From Carnegiea gigantea (taxonomy: Eukaryota; Streptophyta; Magnoliopsida; Caryophyllales; Cactaceae): a stretch of DNA of 64,000 bases. The notes beneath the pieces are model-generated. The model was given only the letters and a program-made list of their open reading frames with translations. It ran no database searches and was not told the DNA's origin. The number at the start of each line of letters is the position of its first letter. Position 1 is the first letter of the stretch. This document shows positions 1 to 11,400 of the stretch, piece by piece. The translations under genes were made by a program, and so were the position numbers. The stretch lies in assembly GCA_029747015.1 (NCBI GenBank), contig JAKOGI010002215.1, forward strand, positions 27,501 through 91,500. Reading direction: 5' to 3'.

Positions 1-463
1 TATCTTCGTAGGAGATGACTTCCTTCAAGGGTAGCAAGGTAGGAAGACTAGAAGTGCGAGAACTCTTTGGATTCCCCTTATTAACAAGGATGTCCATACA
101 TGAGCACTTTGAGCGATTCTTCTTAGGAAATGGAGAAACATGATTGAGCATGTAAGTGGGTGGGCAAAAGGCACCCAATAGTTTACTCCTCAACTTCTTC
201 CAACTTCTCACATTTTCTTTTCCGTTCTTTCTTCTCTTAAACTTGTGATTCTTCCACCATTGAAGTACACAATCTCTCAATCTTGAAATAACCATCTTGA
301 ACTTCTCTTGGTCACCAAGGTTGTAACAAGCAAACACTTGCCCCACCTTAGACAACCAAGTCGTAAACTCATCCTTTTGGCTATGAAATCTTGGGATTTA
401 AGGGATAATAAACTCAATGTCAATCAAGGTTAGCTCTTTCTTAACATTATTTAATGAAGGCAT
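1..463 (-). pseudogene. gag fragment of a Ty3/gypsy-type retrotransposon (5' end of gag)
   Basis: Reading the minus strand from the ATG at 463-461 gives a gag-like protein that runs off the left edge. It includes a hydrophobic/aromatic core (a stretch ending in LQWWKN) and a basic stretch (KFKRRKNGK) followed by SWKKLRSKLLGAFCPPTY, which fits plant retrotrans_gag capsid domains. A TAA stop interrupts the frame at codon 23, so the copy is dead. A primer-binding site at 563-574 and an LTR from 577 lie just upstream on the same strand, as expected for the 5' end of an element. The rest of the element lies outside the window. Assignment to Ty3/gypsy rests on gag resemblance only. Confidence 0.7.
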
Positions 464-562
464 GATGCATGGAGAGCAAGGGTTCTTTTTGGGTCGGTTT
501 TGTGTTTTGGCTAAGAGGATGTGTTTAGGATTGAAAGATATGGCCTATGAGAGTAGCGAATA

Positions 563-574
563 GCTCTGATACCA
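563..574 (-). other. Primer-binding site (initiator Met-tRNA)
   Basis: The plus strand shows gctctgatacca, which reads TGGTATCAGAGC on the minus strand, the standard plant LTR-retrotransposon primer site matching the 3' end of initiator Met-tRNA. It sits 2 bases from the LTR end at 577, the normal spacing. Confidence 0.85.
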
Positions 575-576
575 AA

Positions 577-1486
577 TGATGCACTTCTAAGAGCTCAAAA
601 TGAGAAGACCAAGAAGTGATCTTAAGTAGACCAAGTAAATCAAGCTATGGTCTACAAATGAGAAAAGAAATAAGAGATAAGAGATAAAACTAAGCTACTT
701 CGATAGGATATCACCACCAAGAGTCTTAGAGCCCAACTTTTAGATCTTGTCAAATAAGATATCACCACTCAAATGATCATAAAAGCCTCTTGAACACCAC
801 CTTAGTGAGCTAAACAAGAGATAAGCAAGAGAGAGATTTTGAGGGAGTTTAAAACTCAACTAATTCATTCATTCACTAAGTGTCTTCAACCCTAAAGCCT
901 TCCCACATATAAAGGAATCTAATACAATTAGAATCCAAGGGGAAAACAGCCAAACAAATAGCCATACAAAAAGGAGGGGAACCAAAAAGCAAAGCCAGTA
1001 CAGAAAGAAAAAAGTAAAAGCTAATAGTTTCTTTTCAAAACTGCAGCCTCAACTTCCAACAATAATATCTTCCAATCTACTTACCCAAATTGGGTTATTC
1101 AAAAGTTAAAGGAAATGTCTAAATGTCTATTCTCAGGAAAGTCCTCTTCGATCTTTAGAATCACAACCATTTGAAAGATGTGCTCTAATAAAGGCTAGTG
1201 GTCCCCTATTAGAAATAACCAGCACAACTTTTGTTCTTCCTCTCAATTGGTGACCTTACTTTGGATTTACCCTTAAACTCTTTTGCTGGCTCGAGAGCCC
1301 ACTCAAAAAGGTTCCAAAAACTAAATTTTTAGGTTCCTAATTAGTCCAAGGGTAGGAAAAATGAACCCATAAAATTGGGCAGCATTCTGGATCCACTGGG
1401 TAGTTTTGGCAGCTTGGCTTTGCAGACTGATTTGAATGGGCAACTGAAGTCCAAATGACTTGAAATGTGCTTTATTAGAAAGATAT
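577..1486 (-). repeat. 5' LTR (at least 910 bp) of the minus-strand gag element
   Basis: The LTR end is fixed at 577 by TG (CA on the minus strand) next to the primer site. The far end is not defined: the TR-GAG block starts at 1487 and may have cut this LTR. The second LTR of the element is not in the window. A TATA-like motif lies at 905-914, followed on the minus strand by a CT-rich leader, so 577 to about 890 would be R-U5. No protein coding is seen. Confidence 0.65.
905..914 (-). promoter_or_regulatory. TATA-like box of the left-edge LTR
   Basis: The minus strand reads CCTTTATATG here, followed about 70-100 bases downstream by a pyrimidine-rich untranslated leader inside the LTR. Position within the LTR and orientation fit a U3 promoter for the minus-strand element. 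Called by pattern only. Confidence 0.4.
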
Positions 1487-3900
1487 TGTAAGGCCCGCAT
1501 ACTTTATATTTCGTCGAGTCATTCGTGATGCCTTTTTACGTTATAAAAACCATATTTTTATTAGCGATATGTGCTAAAATTATTTTCTAAATACCTATGT
1601 GAACGTTAATTTATTAAAAAGGATGTAATTATCATTGTTATTATCATTATTAATATTATTATTAGTTTTGAAAACCTTTCGATGATTTTTAATAAGCATT
1701 ATTAATGATTATTAACGAGTACTAAATCGATTAGGAACCCGAATGCGATTAAGTTGTCAACCTGAGGAGTAGTTCGATGGTTATTAAATCAAACTTGACT
1801 GTATTTGGGAACGAGTAATCAATGAAATATTATATCATCGATTTCGATTAGAATTCGGGTTACGAACTAGACTAGCGATAGCGGATACGATTCAGCCTGG
1901 ACTAAAAATAACGAAAGAGAGTGGGAGGGGCATTTTCGTCATTGAGCACGAACCCCTTTTTTTCTCCTCTCCCTGCCGCGACACCCCCTCCCCCACAACA
2001 CTCCCTGGTGCTCTTCTGCTTCCTCCTCCTCCATTAACGTGACCCTCAAGCTCAAATTGCAGAGGATTTTCGCTATTTTTTCACTACAAAATCATCCCAC
2101 TCGACCTCCCCTCTAAGCTAGTCATCCATTTGGTGTGAATTGGGGTCGAAAATCTGAAGCCCTTGCCCCGGTTATGGAGGGTTTCAAGAGCTCGAACGCG
2201 TGCCAGGTAAGGCCCTGCAATTCCATTCTTAATTGCCTCAATTTCCCTATAAATTAGAACTAAAATTCGTACTTCAACACCCCAAATCAATCTCAACCTG
2301 GCAAATGAAATTTAGGTCTATCTAGGGTTCGAATTTGGTGAAGTTTGGGCGTGAATAGGGGACTAACGTGCGTGGTGAGCAAGAGGCGAAGGTTTGGAGT
2401 TGTTCGAACACCGAAAGTTGACCCAACAACCGTGAATCGAACCTCTAACTTGAGTTCCAGGTGAGGGTTCTCTTCCTCCTAAATTATTAGTAATTTCAAA
2501 AGATTTTAACGAATATAGTTAGTTCATGTTGAGTTGGGTTAGATGTTAGTAATTGGAGGAATTGGGACTAAAATTGAGAATTTAGTGCTGATTTTTGAGT
2601 ATTTCGATGATTGAATGTTATTGCATGAGAAATAATTAAATTGGGTGAACATTGGCATGTCATGACTAGGTTGTTCTTTTGAGGAATTATGTTCTGCCTG
2701 AGTATCGTCAATTATGTCATTGAGTATGCCTAGTAAGTTATTTTTGGGGCTAATCGAATGTCAGCTAAAATGAATAAATGGAGTCAAGGCAAGATAAACT
2801 TGAAACATAAACAGTTGGGTTACTCATTGCGCGATTCTTAGAGCTTTAAGTTTTGCTATATTGGTTTGGTTAATTTAGATGTTAAAGTTATTCGAGTAAT
2901 TATAAATGAATATTACGCTCACAGGTATCGATTCATGAATTAGTTGAAGCTCTAAGTTATTTGAATGTTCATACATGAGTTTCTTGCTTGGAAATATGGA
3001 TTTATGAATTAGTTGAAGCTGTAAGTTATTTGAACGATTACATATGATACCATGCTTGTGGATATTGATTTATGAAATAGTCATTTGAATTGTCGTGATA
3101 TTGAACCAAGCTTGGCAGTTGGATGGACTTGGGGTGAAACGGATGATTGATTCGAGGACTTTTGTGGTCGGTGCTGTGCGAGGAGGGAGATAGGGCTGTG
3201 AATTGCCGCAATCGTGTGGATTGCGAGGCCATGTGTGGCTTAATGAGTTGTGATATGAAGTGCATGAATGTGCTATGTGTAAACCCCTCTCCCCCTCAAT
3301 ACGCTATGTGGCAAATTCTTTCTAAAAGTTAGTACGTCTTTAAAAGAGAAAAGGACCATTTAGAAAGCTTGTTTTTATGATTTCGAATGCTTTTAAGTGC
3401 CTAGCAATTACGTGTTATTTGATTAAGATGTTTGCGGCCTAAAGGAGATCCTAAATCGTCGAACTATTCAGTTAGTGACTCGACTGAATAATCAATAGGT
3501 TTAGGATGTTTAAAAGTGAACTGAAAGTGAGTTTGAAAATGTTTAAAGCATTGGTTTGCTATGACTTATCCTCATGTTTAAAAGAATTTAAACGACTTGA
3601 AAAGGGCCATTTCAAGGCTAACTATGGGTTTAGCTGATTGTATGCTATTTACGTATTTAAATTTCTATTAAGTTTCGAGTTACACTTCAGTAACTGCATC
3701 CTGTTTAAGAAACGTTCACGTTGAAAGTATACAAGGAAATCTCGTTATCATACAAACGAGCCAAATGCTTACAGTTTTCAAATAGTAGCAAGTTTGGAAC
3801 GTTTCAAGCCTTCAGCTTACTTACACACCTTCCTTTGAGCTCAAAAGGGGATTGAAACGAGTTATAAAAAGTCAACTGAGGATTTTTTTACGAATCTAGT

Positions 3901-4368
3901 CTAAATTAAACACTAACTAAGTACTTTAAGTTTCAAATGGGTTTCGTTTTATGAATTAATACGTATTACATTTAAAAGAAGCTTTTAAGCTAAAAAGTAA
4001 AGTCGTTTTATGAGTTAGCAATCGTTTTACATTTATAAGAAGCCTTTTAGTTAAAAGCGAAGTCATTTTACAATTTAGCAAACGTGTTAAGTTTAAAAGA
4101 AACTTTTAAGCTCAAAGTGAAGTCGTTTTAAGTATTAACCAACTTATTGCCTTTATAAGAAGTTTTTAAGTCTAAAAGGAAGTCGTTTTACGATTTAGTA
4201 AACTTAATACGTTTATACGAAACTTTTAAGCTGAAAACGAAATCGTTTTACGATTTAGTGAGCATTTTACGTTCGTAAGAAGTTTTTTAGCTATCTACGA
4301 AGTTGATTTACGTATTAGCAACTTATTACAATTACAAGAAGTTTTTAAGCCAAAAACGAATGAACTCT
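3901..4368 (+). repeat. 60-bp tandem repeat inside the LTR (about 7 units)
   Basis: The core agtcgtttta (or a close variant) recurs at 4001, 4061, 4121, 4181, 4241 and 4301, exactly 60 bases apart, with a related start near 3941. Each unit has the same order: agtcgtttta, gatttagcaa-like, ttataagaag, cttttaagct. The units have diverged by point changes with almost no indels, so the array is old but its period has been kept. Confidence 0.92.
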
Positions 4369-4479
4369 AAACATTTTGAAAGGTTATGGTCGTTTTGTTT
4401 AAAAGTAAGATTTCAGCAAAGTAAGCATTTGAAGAAGAGAAATGTAATGCGATTTTAAAGCCTAAGAAAGTGCTAGGTA

Positions 4480-4720
4480 AGTGGCCAAACCTTCAGGGTC
4501 GGAACTGGACGCAAAGATGGCGTGAGCTGTTTTCCCCTAAGGAAATGTTAGGAGCTGGATGCAAAGATGGCGTGAGCTGTTCCCGGGAGCTGGACTCAAG
4601 ATATGATGATCTTGGAGTGAGCTGTTCCCTAATGTGTGACGCGTAAGAAAACCTTGAGGGGGACTGGACTCAGGATATGATTATCCTGGTGTGAGCTATT
4701 GCCCCACAGAGGACAGTATA
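4480..4720 (+). repeat. Imperfect repeat block with gatggcgtgagctgtt units and small hairpins
   Basis: Four imperfect units share the plan 'ggagctggac + 10-14 variable bases + gtgagctgttccc'. Two have aaagatggc in the variable part. The next two have small inverted repeats instead (caagatatgatgatcttg and caggatatgattatcctg), each able to form a short stem. The block is present in the other full LTR copies. Function is unknown. Confidence 0.75.
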
Positions 4721-6143
4721 TAGGTTAGAGTTGTCCTACTAAGACGCGTTTTGGCCAAAAGTTAAGGACGTATACCCTGAGGATAATGTAGATTAAGAGT
4801 GATGATTTCACTTAAGGGCGATCTTGACCTCCCTAGCCGGCACAATAAGATGTTTTTATGTTATATGTAAGTTCCTGATAAAGAGAAGATTTGACTTTTT
4901 GCCATTCTAAGCAGTTCAGAAAAGGAAAAGAAGTTCTTTGAACGGGATATGAGCCTCAAAACGCCAAGTAAAGCATTTTTTTTTAAGAAAAGAAGAAAGC
5001 TTTCAAATGTACCTAACTTGCATATATTCTACGAATGTGTTCTGAATATAGTCTAAATGAGATTTCAAATGAAGTATAATTACATCCTAGTAATGCGTCG
5101 TACATTCAAGCTTTTTAAAATGCATATTCAATGAAGGAATGTTTCTCACCAAATCTTTTTACCAGTTTAGATGCTTCGAGAACTTTTAAAAAGAATTATA
5201 AGCATAAAAGGAGTTTGTGTGGATTATAAACCATTCTTGGTATTTACCGTGAGTCACCATGTTTTCAAAAGCGAGTTTGAAGGCCTTTATATTCGATCCT
5301 TGTTACCTACTTGGTTATGTGCCTGAACGCCTGCTAGTGGAGAAGTCTGGTAAATGAGGGCCTAGAATCGAGTTGAATGTTTAGGATGAAGTCTCAATGG
5401 GGGTTATCTTTCCTTGGGGATTATGATTGCCTAATATAATAGTAAAGTACGAATGCTTGATATGTGGCTATTATTAGTATTATTGCCTGTAATTGTTTTA
5501 GTTTTAAGGAGTAGGGGAATTCTCACTGAGCATGTGGTTGCTCACCCCAATACTCTTTCCCCTTTTTCCCCCAGACTTTTGTTATGATAGGTGGAAGTCA
5601 AGCTACTTATGCTGAGCTGGAGTTTACCCCGCTTGAAACAAAGTTATGTGTGCCATATAGAGGTAGGTTCATGTGTTTAATGATGTGATGTAATGTATTA
5701 CTAATTTGTAAAGGTTGCAAACTAAGTTTCTAGCTCATATAACGCATATTGTTCATGAGTCACTCTGTGTGGCCTTATAAGCTAACCATCTAGTTAGTTA
5801 AATCTCTTTTGGTTAAAGTTAGTTATATTTTGGGATGTAAACCCCAATACTCCGGTTGTGTGAACCGTTGATTTGTATCTTCCATTTCCTCTTTATTCAT
5901 GCATTAATCTGGTTGATGCACTCCGAGCGAGTGGCTCGTTGAGTTATGAACTCCGGCGTGTGGCCGTTGAGTTTCCTTCAAATGATTTACGCTTCCGTTA
6001 AATTGTAGGAATTTATTGTAAAGCTTATACCTTGGGAACGGTCAGTTTTTAGGGGAAACGCTGCCCGTTTCATGCCAGAATTTGGGTAGAAAGTTAAGAA
6101 AACGTAACGCTTTCGGCCTTAGGGGCTGGGGGTGTTACATTGA

Positions 6144-6155
6144 TGGTATCAGAGC
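6144..6155 (+). other. Primer-binding site (initiator Met-tRNA), copy A
   Basis: TGGTATCAGAGC follows the LTR end with a 4-base spacer (ttga). It is the standard plant Met-tRNA primer site and fixes the element's orientation and the 3' border of the 5' LTR. Confidence 0.93.
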
Positions 6156-7050
6156 AAAGGTCCTACGACCATAGGCCACGACCTGAGTCTTGCGTTCATA
6201 TAGTCATGTAGGAACACTTTATAACTATGTGACATATGCTTCTTGTATGTGCAAATGTGAGTTTTATGTTAATGTTAGTGTGATTAGCTAGTTAGGTGCC
6301 GCTTGAGTGAGCCCCTTAACCGAGTGAATGAACGAATTGCTAAAAGTGTAAGCCGAATAGCTTATATTCTTATGAACGATAGGGAAAAGGTTGAGGAGGG
6401 GGAGTTTAATTTCTGTGAAGCGGTTTTGGTTCCATTGCAAGAAGATCAACTATAAAAGGCGGTCAATCTTGTGAGATGACTTATGAAATTCTAGAGGGGT
6501 TGAAGAAAAGGATTTGCATATGGTGTCCATTATATTGAAAGGGCTTGAGATAGGGTGCCTTGTGAAGTGCATTGGAATTGTGAGGAAAGAATTATTTACC
6601 TTTTTTATGTTTCTTGAAGATATGCATGAGAGAGTGGAGACTAAGGATTAAGATATTACAAAGAAACCTAGAGGACTTCCTTATTGATATGGGTTATATC
6701 AAAGATTGACTTTAAGCCCTTTTAGTTTATTTTCCTTAAATTGAGAAGTACTAGGATGGTAGGATCTCCCGTGACTCCTAAGTCACCTTATTAGTGTTCA
6801 ATGAAATAGGTGCAGTTGGTGCCGATCCCGTGTTATGGATTCACTAGCTTGCTCAGGCCTGCCTTTCGTTGCGTAGAATAATTACGCGAAGGTTAAGCTG
6901 AGACTAAACTAGTAGCCATACATAAAAACTCTCGCCATTTGCAAATCATGCCTTAGCCAAGGAATCATACCCTATTGGCCTAGAGAGATCGCAAGTTAAC
7001 CTTTTGTTGAAAAATAGAACTAAGTAATTCCTTGTGTGAATGTGTGACAG
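6156..7050 (+). other. Untranslated leader between primer site and gag
   Basis: No long frame is seen in these 895 bases, and the same sequence occurs in both inverted copies (15697-16587 and 22635-23495). The base string just before the gag ATG is gtgtgacag, which resembles a splice acceptor. No second frame or recognised RNA motif is visible. Confidence 0.6.
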
Positions 7051-8010
7051 ATGCCTCCTCGATGCGAGCTAACACCATAACCAACTGCCATGGAGATCAT
7101 ATGCCAGTTTAATAAGCTTAAACCTCCTAAGCTTGAAGGTGGAACTAACCCTATGGTATATGAGGAGTGGCTCAGGAGAATCGAAAACTTATTTGAAATC
7201 ATGGAGTGTCCTGAGGGATTTAAGGTGCATCTGGCCACCTATCAATTCGAAAAGGAAGCTGAATTCTGGTGGGGAACAGTAAAACCTAGAGCGGGTGAAC
7301 CCGCGTTAACCTGGAACCAATTGAAAACCTTGATGGATGCTCAATATTACTCTCATGACGTAAGGAGAACTAAGGAACGAGAGTTCTTATGCCTAAAGCA
7401 AGGAGAAATGAGCGTAACAGAGTATGGAGCGAGGTTCAATGAACTGAGTCGCTTTGCACCTTACCAAGTGGCCACCGAAGAATTGAGGATGGACCACTTC
7501 GAACAAGGATTGAAGGGGGAAATAAAGCAAATAATAGCAAGTTATGCCTATACCAGCTTTCAAGAAATGTACCAAAGAGCTGTGAAAATAGCCCGCATCA
7601 TAAGCGAAACCGAGATTGAGGATAGAGGGAAGGGTCAAGTAAAGGAGAAATTTAGCCCCGGAGAATCCAATTCTCAGGGAGGCATAAGCTTCGGGAGGGT
7701 TAAATATGGGATGAAACAGGACAAAGGAAAGCAAGCCACCCAAGTGAAACTAAGGAAAACATCCGATCAGTGTGGACGGCAACACCCTGGCCCTTGCAGA
7801 CGCCACGCGGGCCCATGTTTTGGATGTGGTGGTATGAGCCACAAAGTCGCAAATTGCCCAAAGGCTACATGGAATAGTCGGGGTCACTCTCAGAGTTCCG
7901 GAATGGGAATCAAGCTAGCGGCACAACGAGATCGCCTTACCATTGGTACTCCCTCAGGGGATAGCATGAACAACCAGGAACCACAAATTAGCAGTCGCAC
8001 GCTTAGCTAG
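7051..8010 (+). CDS. Gag polyprotein of the TR-GAG element, copy A (stop at codon 10, in-frame ATG at 7090)
   Basis: This is the capsid/nucleocapsid protein that would package the element's RNA. The family start is the ATG at 7051, but in this copy codon 10 is TAA. An in-frame ATG at 7090 opens 306 residues without further interruption. Numbering from 7090, residues about 25-130 match the retrotrans_gag capsid fold (EEWLRRIENLFEIMEC, EFWWGTV, MSVTEYGARFNELSRFAP). A basic, glycine-rich linker follows, then a CCHC zinc knuckle CFGCGGMSHKVANC at 243-256, preceded by CGRQHPGPC. The frame ends in TAG, and 400 bases of non-coding sequence separate it from the polypurine tract. No pol frame follows. 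It is the least damaged of the three gag copies here. Confidence 0.85.
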
Positions 8011-8410
8011 AAGGAAAAGAGACTTGGGAACCTGCCGACACAAAGACTGGTATTCTCTTGATAACCACCTTTATGCCCCCATCCTGTCATTCTAGTGTTG
8101 CTCCCCCGCTTGTCACTCTTGAATTACAAAGGAACTTGTAAGTAAACTTCATGAGATGTGTATGTAACATTTCATTACCTCTTCCCTAAAAGCTATCTGC
8201 TGTGCAGATCATGCTTGTAGCGATTGAGTTGTTATAGTGCAAGGGAGAATACTCACTGATGATTGGGTTCGAATAGAAATCCAAGCATAGGATGCTATGG
8301 TGAAGGCAGAATGAATAGCTGAGCGTAAAGCGACTTGGATTGTGAAAGAGGTACGGATGAAGCACACCCATTAATTCCTCCAAGAAAACAATTTCGAGGA
8401 TGAAATTCCT
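8011..8410 (+). other. Non-coding 3' internal region of copy A
   Basis: About 400 bases between the gag stop and the polypurine tract hold no frame related to protease, reverse transcriptase or integrase. The two inverted copies have the same short spacer, so the lack of pol is a property of the family and not a deletion in one copy. Confidence 0.7.
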
Positions 8411-8423
8411 TTAGGGGGGAGAG
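8411..8423 (+). other. Polypurine tract, copy A
   Basis: ttaggggggagag lies directly before the 3' LTR start TGTAAGCCCC at 8424. This is the plus-strand priming site of reverse transcription. The preceding aatttcgaggatgaaattcc is typical of plant gypsy 3' ends. Confidence 0.85.
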
Positions 8424-11400
8424 TGTAAGCCCCGCGTACTTTATATTTCATCGAGTCGTTTGTGATGCCTTTTTACGTTATAAAAACCATATTTTTATTA
8501 GCGATATGTGCTAAAATCATTTTCTAAATGCCTATGTGAACGTTAATTTATTAAAAAGGATGTAATTGTCGTTGTTATTATCATTGTTAATATTATTATT
8601 AGTTTTGAAAACCTTTCGATGATTTTTAATAAGCGTTATTAACGATAATTAACGAGTACTAAATCGATTAGGAACCCGAATGCGATTAAGTTGTCAACCT
8701 GAGAAGTAGTTCGATGGTTATTAAATCGAACTTGACTGTATTTGGGAATGAGTAATCGATGAAATACTATATCATCGATTTGGATTAGAATTCGGGTTAC
8801 GAACTAGACTAGCGATAACAGATACGATTCAGCCTGGACCAAAAATAAATGAAAGAGAGTGGGAGGGGCATTTTGGTCATTGCACGCGAACATCTTTTTT
8901 CCTCCACTCCCTACCGCGACACCCCCTCCCCCATGACACTCCCTACTGCTCTTCTTCTTCCTCCTCCTCTCCTCCTCCATTAACGCGACCCTCAAGCCCA
9001 AATTGGAGAGGATTTTCGCCATTTTTTCACTACAAAATCATCCCACTCGACCTCCCCTCTAAGCTAGTCATCCATTTGGTGTGAATTTGGGTCGAAAATC
9101 TGAAGCCCTTACCACGGTTATGGAGGGTTTCAAGAGCTCGAACGCGTGCCAGGTAAGGCCCTACAATTCCATTCTTAATTGCCTCAATTTCCCTAAAAAT
9201 TAGAACTAGAATTCGTACTTCAACACCCCAAATCGATCTCAAGCTGGCAAATGAAATTTGGGTCTGTCTAGCGTTCGAATTTGGTGAAGCTTGGGTGTGA
9301 ATAGCGGACTGACATGCATGGTGAGCAAGAGGCGAAGGTTTGGAGTTGTTCGAACACCGAAAGTTGACCCAGCAGCCGTGAATCGAACCTCTAGCTGGAG
9401 TTCAAGGTGAGGGTTCTCTTCCTCCTAAATTATTAATAATTTTAAAAGATTTTAACGAATATAGTTAGTTCATGCTGAGTTGGGTTGGATGTCAGTAATT
9501 GGAGGAATTAGGACTCAAATTGAGAATTTAGTGCTGATTTTTGGGTATTTCGATGACTGAATGTTGTTGCATGAGAAATAATTAAATTGGGTGAACATTG
9601 GCATGTCATGACTAGGTTGTTCTTTTGAGGAATTATGTTCTGCCTGAATGTCGTCAATTATGTCATTGAGAATGCCTAGTGAGTTATTTTTGGGGCTAAT
9701 CGAATGTCAGCTATAATGAATAAATGGAGTCAAGGCATGATAAACTTGAAACATAAACAGTTGGGTTACTCGTTACGCAATTCCTAGAGCTTTAAGTTTT
9801 GCTATATTGGTTTGGTTAATTTAGATGTTCAAGTTATTCGAGTAATTATAAACGAATATTATGCTCACGGGTATTAATTCATGAATTAGTCGAAGCTCTA
9901 AGTTATTTGAATGCTCATATATGAGTTTCTTGCTTGGAAATATCGATTTATGAATTAGTTGAAGCTGTAAGTTATTTGAACGATTACATATGATACCATA
10001 CTTGTGGATATTGATTTATGAAATAGTCATTCGAATTGTCGTGATATTGAACCAAGCTTGGCAGTTGGATGGACTTTGGGTGAAACTGATGATTGATTTG
10101 AGGACTTTTGTGGTCGGTGCTGTGCGAGGAGGGAGATAGGGTTGTGAATTGGCGCAATCGTATGGATTGCGAGGCCATGTGTGGCTTAATGAGTTGTGAT
10201 ATTAAGTGTATGAATGTGCTATGTGTAAACCCTTCTCCCCCTCAATACGCTATGTGGAAAATTCCTTCTAAAAGTTAGTACGTCTTTAAAAGAGGAAAGG
10301 ACCATTTAGAAAGCTTGTTTTTATGATTTCGAACGCTTTTAAGTGCCTACCAATTACCTGTTATTTGATTAAGATGTTTGTGGCCTAAAAGAGATCCTAA
10401 ATCGTCGAACTATTCAGTTAGTGACTCGACTGAATAATCGATAGGTTTAGGGAGTTTAAAAGTGAACTAAAAGTGAGTTTGAAAATGTTTAAAGCATTGG
10501 TTTGCTATGACTTATCCTCGTGTTTAAAAGAATTTAAACGACTTGAAAACGGCCATTTTAAGGCTAATTATGGGTTTAGCTGATTGTGTGCTATTTGCGT
10601 ATTTAAATTTCTATTAAGTTTCGAGTTACACTTTAGTAACTCCATCCTATTTAAGAAACGTTCACGTTGAAAGTATACAAGGAAATCTCGTTATCATATA
10701 AACGAGCTAAATGCTTACAGTTTTCGAATAGTAGCAAGTTTGGAACGTTTCAAGCCTTCAATTTACTTACACACCTTCTTTTGAGTTCAAAAGGGGATTA
10801 AAACGAGTTATAAAAAGACAACTGAGGATTTTATTACGAATCTAGTTTGAATTAAACGCTAACTAAGTACTTTAAGTTTCAAATGGGTTTCGTTTTATGA
10901 ATTAATACGTATTACGTTTAAAAGAAGCTTTTCAGCTAAAAAGTAAAGTCGTTTTATGAGTTAGCAATCATTTTGCATTTATAAGAAGCCTTTTAGTTAA
11001 AAGCGAAGTCATTTTACGATTTAGCAAATGTGTTAAGTTTAAAAGAAACTTTTAAGCTCAAAGTGAAGTCGTTTTAAGTATTAACCAACTTATTGCCTTT
11101 ATAAGAAGCTTTTAAGTCTGAAAGGAAGTCGTTTTACGATTTAGTAAACTTAATACGTTTATATGAAGCTTTTAGGCTAAAAACGAAATCATTTTACGAT
11201 TAGTAAACATCTTACGTTCGTAAGAAGTTTTTTAGCTATTTACGAAGTTGATTTACGTATTAGCAACTTATTACAATTACAAGAAGTTTTTAAGCCAACA
11301 ACGAATGAACTCTAAACATTTTGAAAGGTTATGGTCGTTTTGTTTAAAAGTAAGATTTCAGCAAAGTAAGCATTTGAAGAAGAGAAATGTAATACGATTT

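Larger units (their letters stand above)
2207..5574 (+). other. Putative LTR-internal intron(s): donors 2207 and 2461, acceptor ending 5574
   Basis: Two consensus 5' splice sites lie after the CT-rich leader: GCCAG|GTAAGG (GT at 2207) and TTCCAG|GTGAGG (GT at 2461). A strong polypyrimidine tract ending in CCCCCAG|A is at 5551-5574. Matching signals are seen in the other full LTR copies (for example near 12500-12535, and on the minus strand near 17165 and 24075). If used, splicing would remove 3.1-3.4 kb of LTR from the RNA. This is inferred from motifs only. Confidence 0.4.
1487..6139 (+). repeat. 5' LTR of copy A (4653 bp)
   Basis: It begins TGTAAGGCCC and ends GGGGGTGTTACA, so it has TG...CA ends, and it is followed after 4 bases by the primer site. 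The same sequence recurs at 8424-13033 and, inverted, at 13034-14320 (partial), 16604-21266 and 23512-28174. Visible parts in order: AT-rich U3, a GC- and CT-rich leader near 1920-2060, splice-like donors at 2207 and 2461, a 60-bp tandem array at 3901-4368, a repeat block at 4480-4720, a splice-like acceptor at 5573, and a terminal domain holding ctccggcgtgtggccgttga-type motifs. Short frames inside it are not conserved as proteins. Confidence 0.92.

Noticed and set aside
2084..2296. About 70-codon antisense frames (GVEVRILVLIYREIEAIKNG-type) in all LTR copies
   Set aside because: They cover the LTR leader and splice-donor region on the opposite strand to the element's transcript and match no protein family I know.
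3147..3332. 61-codon frame in the TR-GAG LTR (also near 26320-26505)
   Set aside because: It recurs only because the LTR recurs; other copies have stops or lose the start, and no codon-position bias is visible. It overlaps antisense frames of equal length.
3901..4368. CRISPR-like array
   Set aside because: The period is regular, but the whole 60-base unit is repeated with no unique spacers, inside an LTR of a plant element.
6144..6155. tRNA gene near the primer site
   Set aside because: Only the 12-base complement of the tRNA 3' end is present; there is no cloverleaf or internal promoter boxes.
7393..7743. 116-codon frame antisense to gag (also at 15011-15352 and 21944-22294)
   Set aside because: A shadow of the conserved gag frame; it exists because the sense codons are constrained.
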